This document shows positions 1 to 7,817 of a DNA stretch of 64,000 nt, one piece after another. Source of the stretch: Janthinobacterium sp. FW305-129. GTDB taxonomy: Bacteria; Pseudomonadota; Gammaproteobacteria; Burkholderiales; Burkholderiaceae_D. Positions within the stretch are counted from its first letter, which is position 1; the number at the start of each line of letters is the position of its first letter. Location of the stretch: positions 124,001 through 188,000 of the forward strand of contig NZ_JACYMM010000011.1 in NCBI RefSeq assembly GCF_020858115.1, in the 5' to 3' direction. The position numbers and the translations under genes were made by a program. Under the pieces are notes generated by a model that ran no database searches, was not told the origin of the DNA, and was given only the letters and a program-made list of their open reading frames with translations.

Positions 1-1
1 T

Positions 2-136
2 GCGGAACCCCTGCACGAACATCCGCGCCAGTACGTGAACCGCCTGTCGGACCTGCTGTTCGTGCTGTCGCGCGTGCTCAACCGCTTCGCCGGCGGCAGC
101 GACGTGCTGTGGCGGCATGACCGCACGCGGGGATAA
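2..136 (+). CDS. Corrinoid (cob(I)alamin) adenosyltransferase, PduO type, C-terminal fragment
   Basis: Only the last 44 codons are in the window; the gene begins to the left. The readable tail contains YVNRLSDLLFVLSRVLNR followed by GDVLW, the typical last helix and end of PduO-type ATP:cob(I)alamin adenosyltransferases, which transfer the adenosyl group of ATP to the cobalt of reduced corrinoids in the cytoplasm. The Arg and Asp of this helix belong to the cobalamin/ATP-binding part of the family. It converges on the minus-strand microprotein gene ending at 189. Family assignment is fairly sure despite the short stretch; the subtype is inferred from the C-terminus only. Confidence 0.82.
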   Translation, partial: AEPLHEHPRQYVNRLSDLLFVLSRVLNRFAGGSDVLWRHDRTRG

Positions 137-145
137 GGCCGCCAC

Positions 146-177
146 TGCCGGCTGACCAGCGTGCTGGCTGGCCGGCA
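146..177. repeat. Inverted repeat between convergent genes
   Basis: The arms TGCCGGC (146-152) and GCCGGCA (171-177) enclose a second short stem, CCAGC/GCTGG (156-160 and 163-167). It lies between the convergent adenosyltransferase and microprotein genes. There is no T-tract on either side, so termination is only a possibility. Confidence 0.4.
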
Positions 178-188
178 AAATCATTTAT

Positions 189-389
189 TTACGGCAAGTA
201 CGGATCGCAGCGGTCGTTGCACAGCATATGTGCCTTGGTGCAGGCACCTGGCGAGGTCGGATGGTTGATCATGCACTGTTCCAGTTTGTCGTCGCAGGTC
301 AGATAGCATTCCAGGTCACCGTCGCCGGCCATCGCATACGAGGCGCTGACGCCCATGGCAAACAAAAAGAACCCCAGTTTTTTGAACAT
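189..389 (-). CDS. Secreted six-cysteine microprotein A
   Basis: 66-residue protein with a signal peptide (FKKLGFFLFAMGVSASYAMA) and a mature part of about 45 residues. The six cysteines are spaced C-x3-C-x6-C-x10-C-x6-C-x3-C, a mirror-symmetric pattern suggesting a disulfide-stapled helical hairpin. The start at 389 is chosen because AGGAG lies five bases upstream; a GTG two codons earlier is poorly placed. It is paralogous to the products at 481-672 and 1169-1354 and is last in the same-strand cluster that includes a membrane-anchored glutaredoxin. I do not recognise a named family. Export and disulfide formation are inferences from sequence. Confidence 0.72.
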   Translation of the reverse strand: MFKKLGFFLFAMGVSASYAMAGDGDLECYLTCDDKLEQCMINHPTSPGACTKAHMLCNDRCDPYLP

Positions 390-480
390 AAGCACTCCTG
401 TTGAATTGACAGACGATCACTGACATCCATGGCGCGCCGTCTCTTACGCGCCATCCATGAGCGGGTAAGGCATCGGCGCG

Positions 481-672
481 TCAATGACGCGGCGGGCGCA
501 GGCACTCCTTCTGGCAAGCCTGATAATTTTCCATGCAGGCCGGCTGGCCGAATTCCACGCAATCGAGCAGGTTGCGTTCGCAGACAAAGGTGCAGTCAGG
601 GCCAAATGCCTGGGCACTGAAGGACAAGGCCGCGCCGGCGGCGAACAGGAAAGCGGCAATCTTTTTGAACAT
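481..672 (-). CDS. Secreted six-cysteine microprotein B
   Basis: 63-residue protein with a signal peptide (MFKKIAAFLFAAGAALSFSAQA) and a mature part with cysteines spaced C-x3-C-x6-C-x7-C-x6-C-x3-C. The signal peptide resembles those of its paralogues at 189-389 and 1169-1354; in the mature part mainly the cysteine spacing is kept. AAAGG lies a few bases upstream of the ATG. It starts 30 bases after the stop of the glutaredoxin gene, so the two are probably co-transcribed. Function unknown: a redox partner, metal-binding or secreted disulfide-rich factor are all possible. Confidence 0.74.
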   Translation of the reverse strand: MFKKIAAFLFAAGAALSFSAQAFGPDCTFVCERNLLDCVEFGQPACMENYQACQKECLRPPRH

Positions 673-702
673 GGTCAGCCTTTCAGGTTAAAAGTTGCAA
701 CG

Positions 703-1083
703 TCAGATTTTCTTCAGCGCCGCTTCCAGCGCACCCGTATTGAAGCCCTGGATCTTGCGGTTGCCGATCAGCACCACGGGCACGCCGCCGCCACCGAGTG
801 CTTCATGGGCTTGTTTCGCTGCCGGCGATTTCTCGATATCGAGATCGACGAATTCGATCTTGTTTTCCTTGAAATACGCGCGCGTCTTGGCGCAATAAGC
901 GCACCAGTCCGTGCCGTACAGCACCACCTTGGCTTGCGCATTCGGGAAATACGCGGCGTAATTGCCTTCCGTGTAATCCGCTTTGAGCAAGCCAGGCAGC
1001 AAGGACAGGCCGTAACCGCTGCCCAGACCGGCCGCCAGGATCAAGCCATACATGGCGATGGTTTTAATTTTTTTCTGCATCAT
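703..1083 (-). CDS. Membrane-anchored glutaredoxin-like protein
   Basis: 126 residues. An uncleaved-looking hydrophobic N-terminal segment (about residues 8-32) is followed by a single glutaredoxin/thioredoxin-fold domain. The active site is CAYC in the context GTDWCAYCAKTR, the cis-proline loop is GGVPVVLIG and a GFNTG segment follows, all typical of small glutaredoxins. With this topology the catalytic domain faces the periplasm. It lies between genes for exported cysteine-rich microproteins on the same strand, so it may reduce or shuffle their disulfides; that link is inference. The start could be either of two adjacent ATG codons (1083 or 1080); neither has a strong Shine-Dalgarno. Confidence 0.82.
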   Translation of the reverse strand: MMQKKIKTIAMYGLILAAGLGSGYGLSLLPGLLKADYTEGNYAAYFPNAQAKVVLYGTDWCAYCAKTRAYFKENKIEFVDLDIEKSPAAKQAHEALGGGGVPVVLIGNRKIQGFNTGALEAALKKI

Positions 1084-1168
1084 AGGTGTTATCGGAGGCG
1101 TGGATGATCGAGGGGCGGCCAGTGAAAAATACGGCTACCGGCCGCCTTGCAATACAAAAAAACGGATA

Positions 1169-1354
1169 TCAGGCGCCGATCTCGCAGACTTTCAGACAGT
1201 TTTTGTAGCTGCCTATGCAAAATGGGGACCTGTCGCCATTTTGCATCGTGCATTCCCGCCATTCTTCCTCGCAGACAGAGCAGCCGATATCCGAAGCGAA
1301 GGCATAGGAAGCACTCAATCCCAGGGTAAAAATAAATGCTGCAATCTTTTTCAT
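1169..1354 (-). CDS. Secreted six-cysteine microprotein C
   Basis: 61 residues, first gene of the cluster. It has a signal peptide (MKKIAAFIFTLGLSASYAFA) and then cysteines spaced C-x2-C-x6-C-x10-C-x6-C-x3-C, the same mirror pattern as the two downstream paralogues except for a shortened first interval. GGAGAG lies six bases before the ATG. The signal peptide is closely similar to those of the paralogues, which supports duplication. It is preceded by a well-formed promoter at 1440-1468. No known family is recognised. Confidence 0.74.
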   Translation of the reverse strand: MKKIAAFIFTLGLSASYAFASDIGCSVCEEEWRECTMQNGDRSPFCIGSYKNCLKVCEIGA

Positions 1355-1439
1355 TTACTACTCTCCATGTTAGCCATTGCCTCAGGCAATCGCGTCAGAC
1401 CAGTCGTAAGAAATTTCATCTTTGCTTGCTACAAAATCG

Positions 1440-1468
1440 AATATAGACCGCACTTATTTTAGAGTCAA
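1440..1468 (-). promoter_or_regulatory. Sigma70 promoter of the microprotein operon
   Basis: Read on the minus strand: -35 TTGACT, a spacer of exactly 17 bases, and -10 TATATT. This predicts transcription starting near 1433, about 80 bases before the first microprotein gene. The surrounding DNA is unusually AT-rich for this genome. Confidence 0.75.
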
Positions 1469-1485
1469 CGTTTCCTTCCGATAAA

Positions 1486-1500
1486 TTTCCAATTTGGAAA
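1486..1500. promoter_or_regulatory. Palindromic operator candidate TTTCCAA-T-TTGGAAA
   Basis: Perfect 7-1-7 palindrome centred about 60 bases upstream of the predicted transcription start of the microprotein operon, just upstream of the -35 box. This is a usual place for an activator site. The binding protein is unknown. Confidence 0.5.
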
Positions 1501-1589
1501 ATATATCGGGGAAGCCCCTGAAATGTGGAATTTGGAGAGATTAGGAGGCGCCAAACGTCTATACAATATCGGCGCCGCAAGCAGATAAA

Positions 1590-1613
1590 GGCCGGTTGCG
1601 GGCGCAACCGGCC
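1590..1613 (-). terminator. Hairpin terminator after the diheme peroxidase gene
   Basis: Perfect 10-base stem GGCCGGTTGC / GCAACCGGCC with a 4-base loop, directly after the stop codon at 1620. On the minus strand it is followed by TTTATC, a short U-tract. Confidence 0.6.
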
Positions 1614-1619
1614 GAGCGG

Positions 1620-2768
1620 CTACAGGGCTTCCAGAAAGCTCTTCAGCGCGATGATTTCCCCGGACGTCAGCTGCAATGGCTGCAGCAGGGGCGAGGTGAC
1701 GGGAAACTTCGGATCGGCCGCCTGCTGCGCGTTGTGCGGCACGGGGCGCGACATGCCCGCGTTATACATGTTCAGCAAACCCACCATCTGCGGAAACAGG
1801 CCGTTGTGCATCCACGGCCCCGATTGCGCCACGCCGCGCAAACCGGGCGTGCGGAACTTGCCCACGTCCTCATCCTTGCCCGTCACCAGGTAGCGTCCCA
1901 GGTCTTCATATTTCTTGCGCCCGTAATACGTCAATCCCAGGTTGTGGAATTGCTGGTCCGTCAGCAGGGCGCCGCTGTGGCAGGTCATGCAGCGCGCCTT
2001 GGTGCGGAACAGGTGCAGGCCCAGCAGTTCACGGTCGTTCAGGGCCGTGCGTTCGCCCTCCAGAAAGGTATCGAAACGCGTGACGGGCGGCAACACCGTG
2101 CGCTGGTAGTCGGCCAGCGCCGTCAGGATGCGCGGCAAGGTCACGCCATCTTTCTTGCCGAAAGCAGCATTGAATTGCGCCGGGTAATCGTCCAGCGCGG
2201 CCAGCTTGGCCGCCAGGGCCGGCACGTCCATGGCCATCTCGTCCGGATGCTGCAAGGGGCCCAGCGCCTGCTCTTCCAGGGTGCTGGCGCGGCCATCCCA
2301 GAACAGCGGCTTGATCTGCGCCACGCCCAGCAAGCCCGGCGTATTGCGCTGTCCCAGCCGGCCCTCATGCCCGACGGAAACACGCTTGCTGTCGGCAAAG
2401 CTGTGCGCGGGACTGTGGCAGCTGAGGCAAGCCACCGCGTTCGAGCGCGACAAGCGCGGGTCGTTGAACAGGCGCTGCCCCAGCGCCGCCACGGCCGGCG
2501 CCACCAGCGGCGCGGGCATGGCCGACACGGGCGCCATTTCCTGCGGCGTCACGCCTTCAGGCACGTGCGGGCGAGGCCAGCCGGCAATGGGCCGGACATA
2601 GATCTGGCGCAGACAGGCCAGGTCCCAGCCGCTTGCGCTGGCGCAAGGTTCTACGCTGGCCGCCGCGCCTTCGCGCGCCTGACCATCGAGGCTGAGCAAC
2701 AGGGCGCCGCCCGCCAGCAAGGCGGCCAGGGCGGCCGTGGTTTTTTTCAGGTGGGATACAGTTTTCAT
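1620..2768 (-). CDS. Diheme cytochrome c peroxidase / MauG-MbnH family protein
   Basis: 382 residues from the chosen ATG (MKTVSH). A signal peptide of about 30 residues is followed by two c-type heme sites, CLSCH near residue 114 and CMTCH near 260, with FWDGRA and TPGLRGVA segments typical of bacterial diheme peroxidases and MauG-like enzymes. Two N-terminal cysteines (residues 42 and 52) may form a disulfide. The product should be periplasmic. The gene begins 19 bases after the stop of the TonB receptor gene (an ATG at 2780 is also possible), so the two are probably translated from one mRNA. The sequence resembles the MbnH branch, whose characterised member oxidises a tryptophan of the copper protein MbnP; no MbnP gene is visible here, so the substrate is open. 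Confidence 0.85.
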   Translation of the reverse strand: MKTVSHLKKTTAALAALLAGGALLLSLDGQAREGAAASVEPCASASGWDLACLRQIYVRPIAGWPRPHVPEGVTPQEMAPVSAMPAPLVAPAVAALGQRLFNDPRLSRSNAVACLSCHSPAHSFADSKRVSVGHEGRLGQRNTPGLLGVAQIKPLFWDGRASTLEEQALGPLQHPDEMAMDVPALAAKLAALDDYPAQFNAAFGKKDGVTLPRILTALADYQRTVLPPVTRFDTFLEGERTALNDRELLGLHLFRTKARCMTCHSGALLTDQQFHNLGLTYYGRKKYEDLGRYLVTGKDEDVGKFRTPGLRGVAQSGPWMHNGLFPQMVGLLNMYNAGMSRPVPHNAQQAADPKFPVTSPLLQPLQLTSGEIIALKSFLEAL

Positions 2769-2787
2769 GCGCCTGCCCATGCATTCA

Positions 2788-5352
2788 TTAGAATCGGTAG
2801 CCGAGTTCCAGCGTGAACTGGCGGCCTTTTTCATACACGACATCGGTCGTCGACTGGAACAGGGGATTGCTGCGGTTGCTTACGTTCTCTATCCCCAGGT
2901 TCACGAAGCCCTCGCCCGGCCCCGTCTTCGGCAGCGCGTACTGCACGCGCAAGTCCCAGGTGATCGACTTGCCCACCGTAATGTCCTTGAAGACGTTGGC
3001 CTCTTCGCCGTCGAACAGCTTGGCCTCGCCCGTCGCCACCATGCCCGTTTCCGGCCCCCGCACGCGGAAGAAATTGTCGACTTTCAGGCGGTAGGCGGGG
3101 AGGTCCGTCGACAGCAGCAGGCGCGCCGTCCATGGCCGGTTGTAATTGTTGGCGGGACGATCGATCCAGCGCATGAACTTGCCCTGGTAATAGATGTATT
3201 TGCCCAGGTCGTCCGACAGTTCGTTCAGGGTGTTGTCGTAATCGGCATGCGTGCTGGTGGTGCGCGTGCGGTCATAGCCGAAGTGCAGCTGCGTGGCGCT
3301 GCCGCCCCAGCGCAGCGGGCGCGCCGTTTCGGCGGCCAGGGTCCACACCTTGCTGTCGCTGCGGCCGATGTTGTCCCAGCGGTAATTCGCGGCCGATTCC
3401 AGGTGCTGCACCATCTCGTCGCGGCCTTCGCGCAGCACGCGCTTGGCGCTCCACTTCACGCCACCCCATTGCTGGCTGATGCCCAGCATTTTTTCATCCG
3501 TGTACGGCACCTTCATCTCGCCCGTCTTGTACCAGGCCCAGTTGGTGGCCATCGCGGGCGCCGCCCAATCCTTCAGCAGGCCGCCCGCCACGGTACGCTT
3601 TTGCGCAGCGGTCTGCAGTGTCAGGCGTTTCGAGAGCGCATAGAAATCGAAGAAATTGCGGCCATAGTAGCGGTTGGCGCCCACCTCGATCTGCGTCGTG
3701 CCCTTGCCGGCCACGTCCCAGAAGGCGGACAGGCGGGGCGCGATGCTGGACTTCGGCGACAGGTCGTCCGCATCGTAGCGCGCACCCAGGCGCAGGCGCA
3801 CGTCGCCCAGCCTGACGTCGTCCTGCAGGAAGGCGCCACGCATCTTGTTGCTCAGTTCATAGGCGCCCGCGTAAAAAATGATGCGCTGCTCCAGGTACTG
3901 GCCGCGCACGTTCGGCGCCGCGTTCCAGGGCCTGGCCAGGGAGCAAAACTGCGCATCCACCCCGCCGCCCGCCATATTGCAGGAATTGATATCGCGCGAC
4001 CCCGTGTATTGTTCATACTGGGTGTTGCGGCGGTAGCTCGAACGCTGCGTGCCCAGTTCCAGCCCCGCCTGGAGCGTGTGCGAGGCGCCCAGCCAGTCGA
4101 CGGGTTCCCACTTCAGCTTGCCCTGATACTGGGCGTTTTCCTGCTCCTGATCCACGTCGCCATAACCGCCCTCGCCGCTATTCCATGCCGAGCCGGTCGT
4201 CTTCACGCCCCAGTTCTTGTCATTCGAGTAGCGCCACAATTTCCAGATGCTGGCATCGGCGCGGCGCGAACTGTCCATCCTATTCCAGCTCAAACGGTGT
4301 TCCGCCGTGGCGTTGCCCAGCAGCGCCAGCGGGTGCGTCAAGCCCAGGTTGACGCCATTGCCGCCGCTCTGCAGGTGGAAGTCGCTGTTTTTCGAGTTAG
4401 CAAGAAAATAATCGCCGCTGGCCGGCGCATGCATGAGCGAGAAATCGGCCAGCACGCCGGGGCGGATGGTCCAGAAACCGCGCACGAAGGCATTGTCGCT
4501 GCCGCGCTTTTGTACCTTGCGATTGGCGTCGCTGGCGCTTTGCAAGCCGTTGACATAGGCGTTCAGGGGGATTTCCGAGGTCTTGCGGACAAGGCTGCCG
4601 ATCAGGCTGAAATTCTCCGTCACCTTGCCCTGCAGCGCGGCGCGGTAAGTCCATTTCTCGAATTCGGGCTGCAAATCGGCCGTGGCCGAATTGGCCGCGC
4701 TGTCGCGCTGGCTGTCGTTGAGCTTGTATTGCATCCACGACGAGCGCGTGCTTTCCACGGAGACCTGGCCGGACAGCTTGCGCGTGGGCGCGCAGGTATT
4801 GGCTTTTACGACACCGCCCTTGAAGCGGCCATATTCGGCGCCGATGTTCGAGTCGAGCACCGTCACGTCGCACAGCAGGCTGGTGTCGACGGCAAAGCCC
4901 TGGCTGGCCGACGGTGGCGTGGTATTGTTGTTGGTGTTGCCGACGCTCTTGCCGGGATGGTTGGTGGGGCCGATATCGTTGTTGAGCGACATGCCATCCA
5001 TCTGGTACAGATTGTCGTAGAACTTGGCGCCATTGATGCTGATATCGGCCGGCGCCAGCTCGCCCTGGGTGGCAGACGCTTGCTGCTTGTTATCGAATTG
5101 CACGCTGGGGTTGATGCGCAACAAGCTCGTGACATTGCCGTCAATGCCATTCATCGCTTCGATCTGGCGCCGGTCCAGGCGCTGTTCGCCGACGGAGACG
5201 CGCTCGGCCTGCAAGCGCACTTCGGGCAGCACTTGCGCTGCGGCGTCGTCGGGCTTGGCTTCGGCGGCAACAACAGATGGCGTGGCGGCGCCGGCGCCAA
5301 AGGCCAGGCCGATGGCCAGCACGGACTGGCGCAGGGTAAGAATGGAAGACAT
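2788..5352 (-). CDS. TonB-dependent outer-membrane receptor
   Basis: 854 residues. The signal peptide (about 1-29) is followed by a plug domain (about 45-190, with ADISINGAKFYDNLYQMDGM and GRFKGGVV) and a long beta-barrel ending in the outer-membrane signature LELGYRF with terminal Phe. GAAGG lies six bases before the ATG. Such receptors import metal chelates, cobalamin or other scarce substrates using TonB energy. It is first in a two-gene unit with a diheme peroxidase and lies about 97 bases downstream of a Fur-like box, so iron-regulated uptake is likely. The substrate cannot be read from the sequence; an iron or copper chelate is the simplest guess. Confidence 0.93.
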   Translation of the reverse strand: MSSILTLRQSVLAIGLAFGAGAATPSVVAAEAKPDDAAAQVLPEVRLQAERVSVGEQRLDRRQIEAMNGIDGNVTSLLRINPSVQFDNKQQASATQGELAPADISINGAKFYDNLYQMDGMSLNNDIGPTNHPGKSVGNTNNNTTPPSASQGFAVDTSLLCDVTVLDSNIGAEYGRFKGGVVKANTCAPTRKLSGQVSVESTRSSWMQYKLNDSQRDSAANSATADLQPEFEKWTYRAALQGKVTENFSLIGSLVRKTSEIPLNAYVNGLQSASDANRKVQKRGSDNAFVRGFWTIRPGVLADFSLMHAPASGDYFLANSKNSDFHLQSGGNGVNLGLTHPLALLGNATAEHRLSWNRMDSSRRADASIWKLWRYSNDKNWGVKTTGSAWNSGEGGYGDVDQEQENAQYQGKLKWEPVDWLGASHTLQAGLELGTQRSSYRRNTQYEQYTGSRDINSCNMAGGGVDAQFCSLARPWNAAPNVRGQYLEQRIIFYAGAYELSNKMRGAFLQDDVRLGDVRLRLGARYDADDLSPKSSIAPRLSAFWDVAGKGTTQIEVGANRYYGRNFFDFYALSKRLTLQTAAQKRTVAGGLLKDWAAPAMATNWAWYKTGEMKVPYTDEKMLGISQQWGGVKWSAKRVLREGRDEMVQHLESAANYRWDNIGRSDSKVWTLAAETARPLRWGGSATQLHFGYDRTRTTSTHADYDNTLNELSDDLGKYIYYQGKFMRWIDRPANNYNRPWTARLLLSTDLPAYRLKVDNFFRVRGPETGMVATGEAKLFDGEEANVFKDITVGKSITWDLRVQYALPKTGPGEGFVNLGIENVSNRSNPLFQSTTDVVYEKGRQFTLELGYRF

Positions 5353-5448
5353 GAAGAACCTTCAACTACGGATGGGAAAGGGGCAGTCTCATGATGCCGC
5401 CCTTCACTTGGTCCTCCAGTGTCGTCTTCTCATGCTGCCAATTGTAAA

Positions 5449-5463
5449 TGATAACTATTACTA
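5449..5463 (-). promoter_or_regulatory. Fur-box-like operator of the TonB receptor
   Basis: TGATAACTATTACTA matches 11 of the 14 informative positions of the 7-1-7 Fur motif TGATAAT-n-ATTATCA. It lies in an AT-rich patch about 97 bases upstream of the receptor start, where the promoter is expected. Confidence 0.6.
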
Positions 5464-5559
5464 TTCGCATTTACAAGACAGGAAGATCAAAACTCGGCTG
5501 TTTTTTTGACGTGCGTAAAAATTTCGGGCAGCCTGTCGCATCTGCGTCACGCCGCTCGC

Positions 5560-7686
5560 TTATGCGGGAGCCGCCACCGTGGACGGCTGCGCATGCACAT
5601 GCTCGCGCAGCAAGCCGCGCAGCAACTGCACTTGCCCCACGGCGTCGGCCTGCAAGGCAGTCAACCCCTCGGCCGCACAGGGCCCGGGCGCAGATGCCGG
5701 AGGGACACCGCGCAGCAAGGCATCAATTTCAGCACTGACTTCGGCAATCCACTGCTGCAGCTCGGGCGTGGCCGGCTCGGCCTGGGGACTCAGGCTGATG
5801 CGCGCCGTGCTGCCCGCCACGCGGCGCAGCAGGGGCAAGGTGCGCAGCGCCGCCAGGCCCACGCCGCTGCTGCGGTCCAGGCGGCGTTCGATGCGCAAGC
5901 GCTGCAAGACTTGTTCCGCGTTATTACTGGCCAGCCCCGCCTCGCGGCGCAGGCGCGCGATGGCGCTGTCCCATTTACCGCCGGCCGCCAGCACGGCCAG
6001 CAGGTATTTCAGGTTGGCCGACACGGCCTTCGCCAGGCGCAGGTCCAGGTCGTCCGCCTCGCGGTCCGGCCACAGGAAGAACGTGGCCAGCAGGGCCAGC
6101 ACGCAACCGAGCACATTGTTGCCCAGGCGGCTCATCGCATACACCATCTCGCTGGCTGGCGCCGCATAGTCGGCCACCAGCACGAAGGCGGGCGTCATGA
6201 ACAGCACGTGCAGGCTGTAGCTGACGCGGCGCAAGGCCATGGTGGCGACGATCAGGGGAAACACCACCAGCGAAATCGCCAGCGGGGTGTGCACGGCCAG
6301 GCCGATCAGCACGGCCAGCACGGCGCCCAGCACGCTGCCCGCCACGCGCTCAATGCCGCGCGGCCAGGTGGTCGACACGGACGGCTGCAATATCAATAAG
6401 GTCGCCATGGTGGCCCAGTAGCCGAAGGGAATGTGCAAGGCCTCGACCAGCAGGAAGCCCGCCGTCGTCGCCAGCGACACGCGCGCCGCATGGCGCCAGC
6501 TCAGCGACTGCGGCGTGGCGTTGACTTTCGCCGTCTGCCACGCCTGCCCCAGCGCCAGGAAGGCCGCCTCGCGCCACGGCAGCTGCGCCGCGCGCGGCAA
6601 GCCCAGTTCCATGAAGTCGACGTTCAGGCGCAGCGGCAGCAAGGCGCCCAGCGCCGCTTCCAGGCGCCGTCCGCATGCGGCCAGGCGGCGCTGCAAGGCC
6701 AACGGCGGCGTTTCCGGCTGGCGCTGCACGGCTTGTCCCAGGCGGCGCAGCAGCACGGCCATCACTTCCAGGCTGCGCCGCGCGCGCGGGTCCTGGCGCA
6801 GCCGCTGCTGCTCGCGCTCGCACGTATGCGTGACGGCGATCAGGTAGGCGAAGATGCGCTCGGCGTCGCTGAGCGCCAGCAGCAGGTTGTCGTACAGGGC
6901 GCTGCGGCCCGCGCGCGCGGGCGGCACGGCGGCCAGCGCCACGCGCGCCGCCTCCAGCGCGGCGCGCGCCTGCGAACGGTAGCTGGCGCCATGCGCAGCG
7001 GCGTCCGCCTGCGGCGCGTCATGTTCGAGGAAGCGCGCATTGTCGCGCGCGATGCCGGCCAGGCGCGAATACGCGGCGCGGATGGCGCGCCGGGCGGGGC
7101 CGAACGGATGGATGCGCCAGATGGTAAAACTGAGCACGGTGGCGAACAGGCAGCCGAACATGTACAGGCCCAGGAAAGGCGCACTTTGCGTCATCGATGC
7201 CAATGGGTGGGTGACCATCACGACGCAGGCCGTGGCCGCCAGAATGGCCACCTGCGCCGTGGCCGCGCCCCAGATGCGCGCCAGCGCGCCGGCCCAGGAA
7301 AACAGCAGCACGGCGATGGCTGCCGCCGCCATGCCGTGGCCGGCCGCCAGCGCCGTCAGGCCGCCGGCCACCGTCGACAGCAGGCCGAAGCCCACCATCG
7401 AGACGAAACGCATGCGCCGCGTGCCCGCCGCGTCGGCCAGGCAAGTCCAGAAGGCGCCGATGGCGGCCCAGGAAAAATCGGGATGGTCGAACAGCAAGCC
7501 CAGCAGCAGCATGGCGCTGGAAGCGCAGGCGGCCCGCAAGCCTTCGGACAAGTTCGTTTCGTCGATGGCCAGGCTGACCATCCACAGGGGTCGGCGCTGC
7601 GCCAGGGTATCGGTGTAGGCGTGCATGCCCGTCAGCCAGCGGCTTGCCAGCATGCGCGAACGGCGGTGGAGTTTCCTGAAATGCAA
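5560..7686 (-). CDS. FUSC-family inner-membrane protein
   Basis: 708 residues. It has two hydrophobic blocks, each with several transmembrane helices (about residues 50-190 and 395-530), separated and followed by charged helical cytoplasmic regions. This is the architecture of FUSC proteins (YccS/AaeB relatives), some of which export aromatic acids or other toxic compounds. The second block contains FGYWATMATLLILQPS and TWPRGIERVAGSVLGA, characteristic of the family. It is a single gene with no obvious operon partner (no membrane-fusion protein nearby), so an AaeAB-type tripartite role is not supported. The exact start is uncertain: an Arg-rich stretch precedes later Met codons. Confidence 0.85.
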   Translation of the reverse strand: MHFRKLHRRSRMLASRWLTGMHAYTDTLAQRRPLWMVSLAIDETNLSEGLRAACASSAMLLLGLLFDHPDFSWAAIGAFWTCLADAAGTRRMRFVSMVGFGLLSTVAGGLTALAAGHGMAAAAIAVLLFSWAGALARIWGAATAQVAILAATACVVMVTHPLASMTQSAPFLGLYMFGCLFATVLSFTIWRIHPFGPARRAIRAAYSRLAGIARDNARFLEHDAPQADAAAHGASYRSQARAALEAARVALAAVPPARAGRSALYDNLLLALSDAERIFAYLIAVTHTCEREQQRLRQDPRARRSLEVMAVLLRRLGQAVQRQPETPPLALQRRLAACGRRLEAALGALLPLRLNVDFMELGLPRAAQLPWREAAFLALGQAWQTAKVNATPQSLSWRHAARVSLATTAGFLLVEALHIPFGYWATMATLLILQPSVSTTWPRGIERVAGSVLGAVLAVLIGLAVHTPLAISLVVFPLIVATMALRRVSYSLHVLFMTPAFVLVADYAAPASEMVYAMSRLGNNVLGCVLALLATFFLWPDREADDLDLRLAKAVSANLKYLLAVLAAGGKWDSAIARLRREAGLASNNAEQVLQRLRIERRLDRSSGVGLAALRTLPLLRRVAGSTARISLSPQAEPATPELQQWIAEVSAEIDALLRGVPPASAPGPCAAEGLTALQADAVGQVQLLRGLLREHVHAQPSTVAAPA

Positions 7687-7771
7687 GATCGGCTTTGAAA
7701 GGGTATCAAAGCGTCATCGTAGCATTCCCGGACGAAAAATGTTGCAGTGCAACGTAAAATCCCTGCGGACG

Positions 7772-7795
7772 AAAAAAAACGGCACCGCAGTGCCG
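7772..7795 (-). terminator. Rho-independent terminator of dxs
   Basis: Minus-strand hairpin CGGCAC-TGCG-GTGCCG followed by eight T residues, 22 bases after the dxs stop codon. Confidence 0.85.
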
Positions 7796-7817
7796 CTTTT
7801 CATGCGGACAAGCAATC

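Noticed and set aside
2737..5394. 885-codon open frame antisense to the TonB receptor
   Set aside because: Same reason: low-complexity, shadow of a certain gene, no ribosome-binding site.
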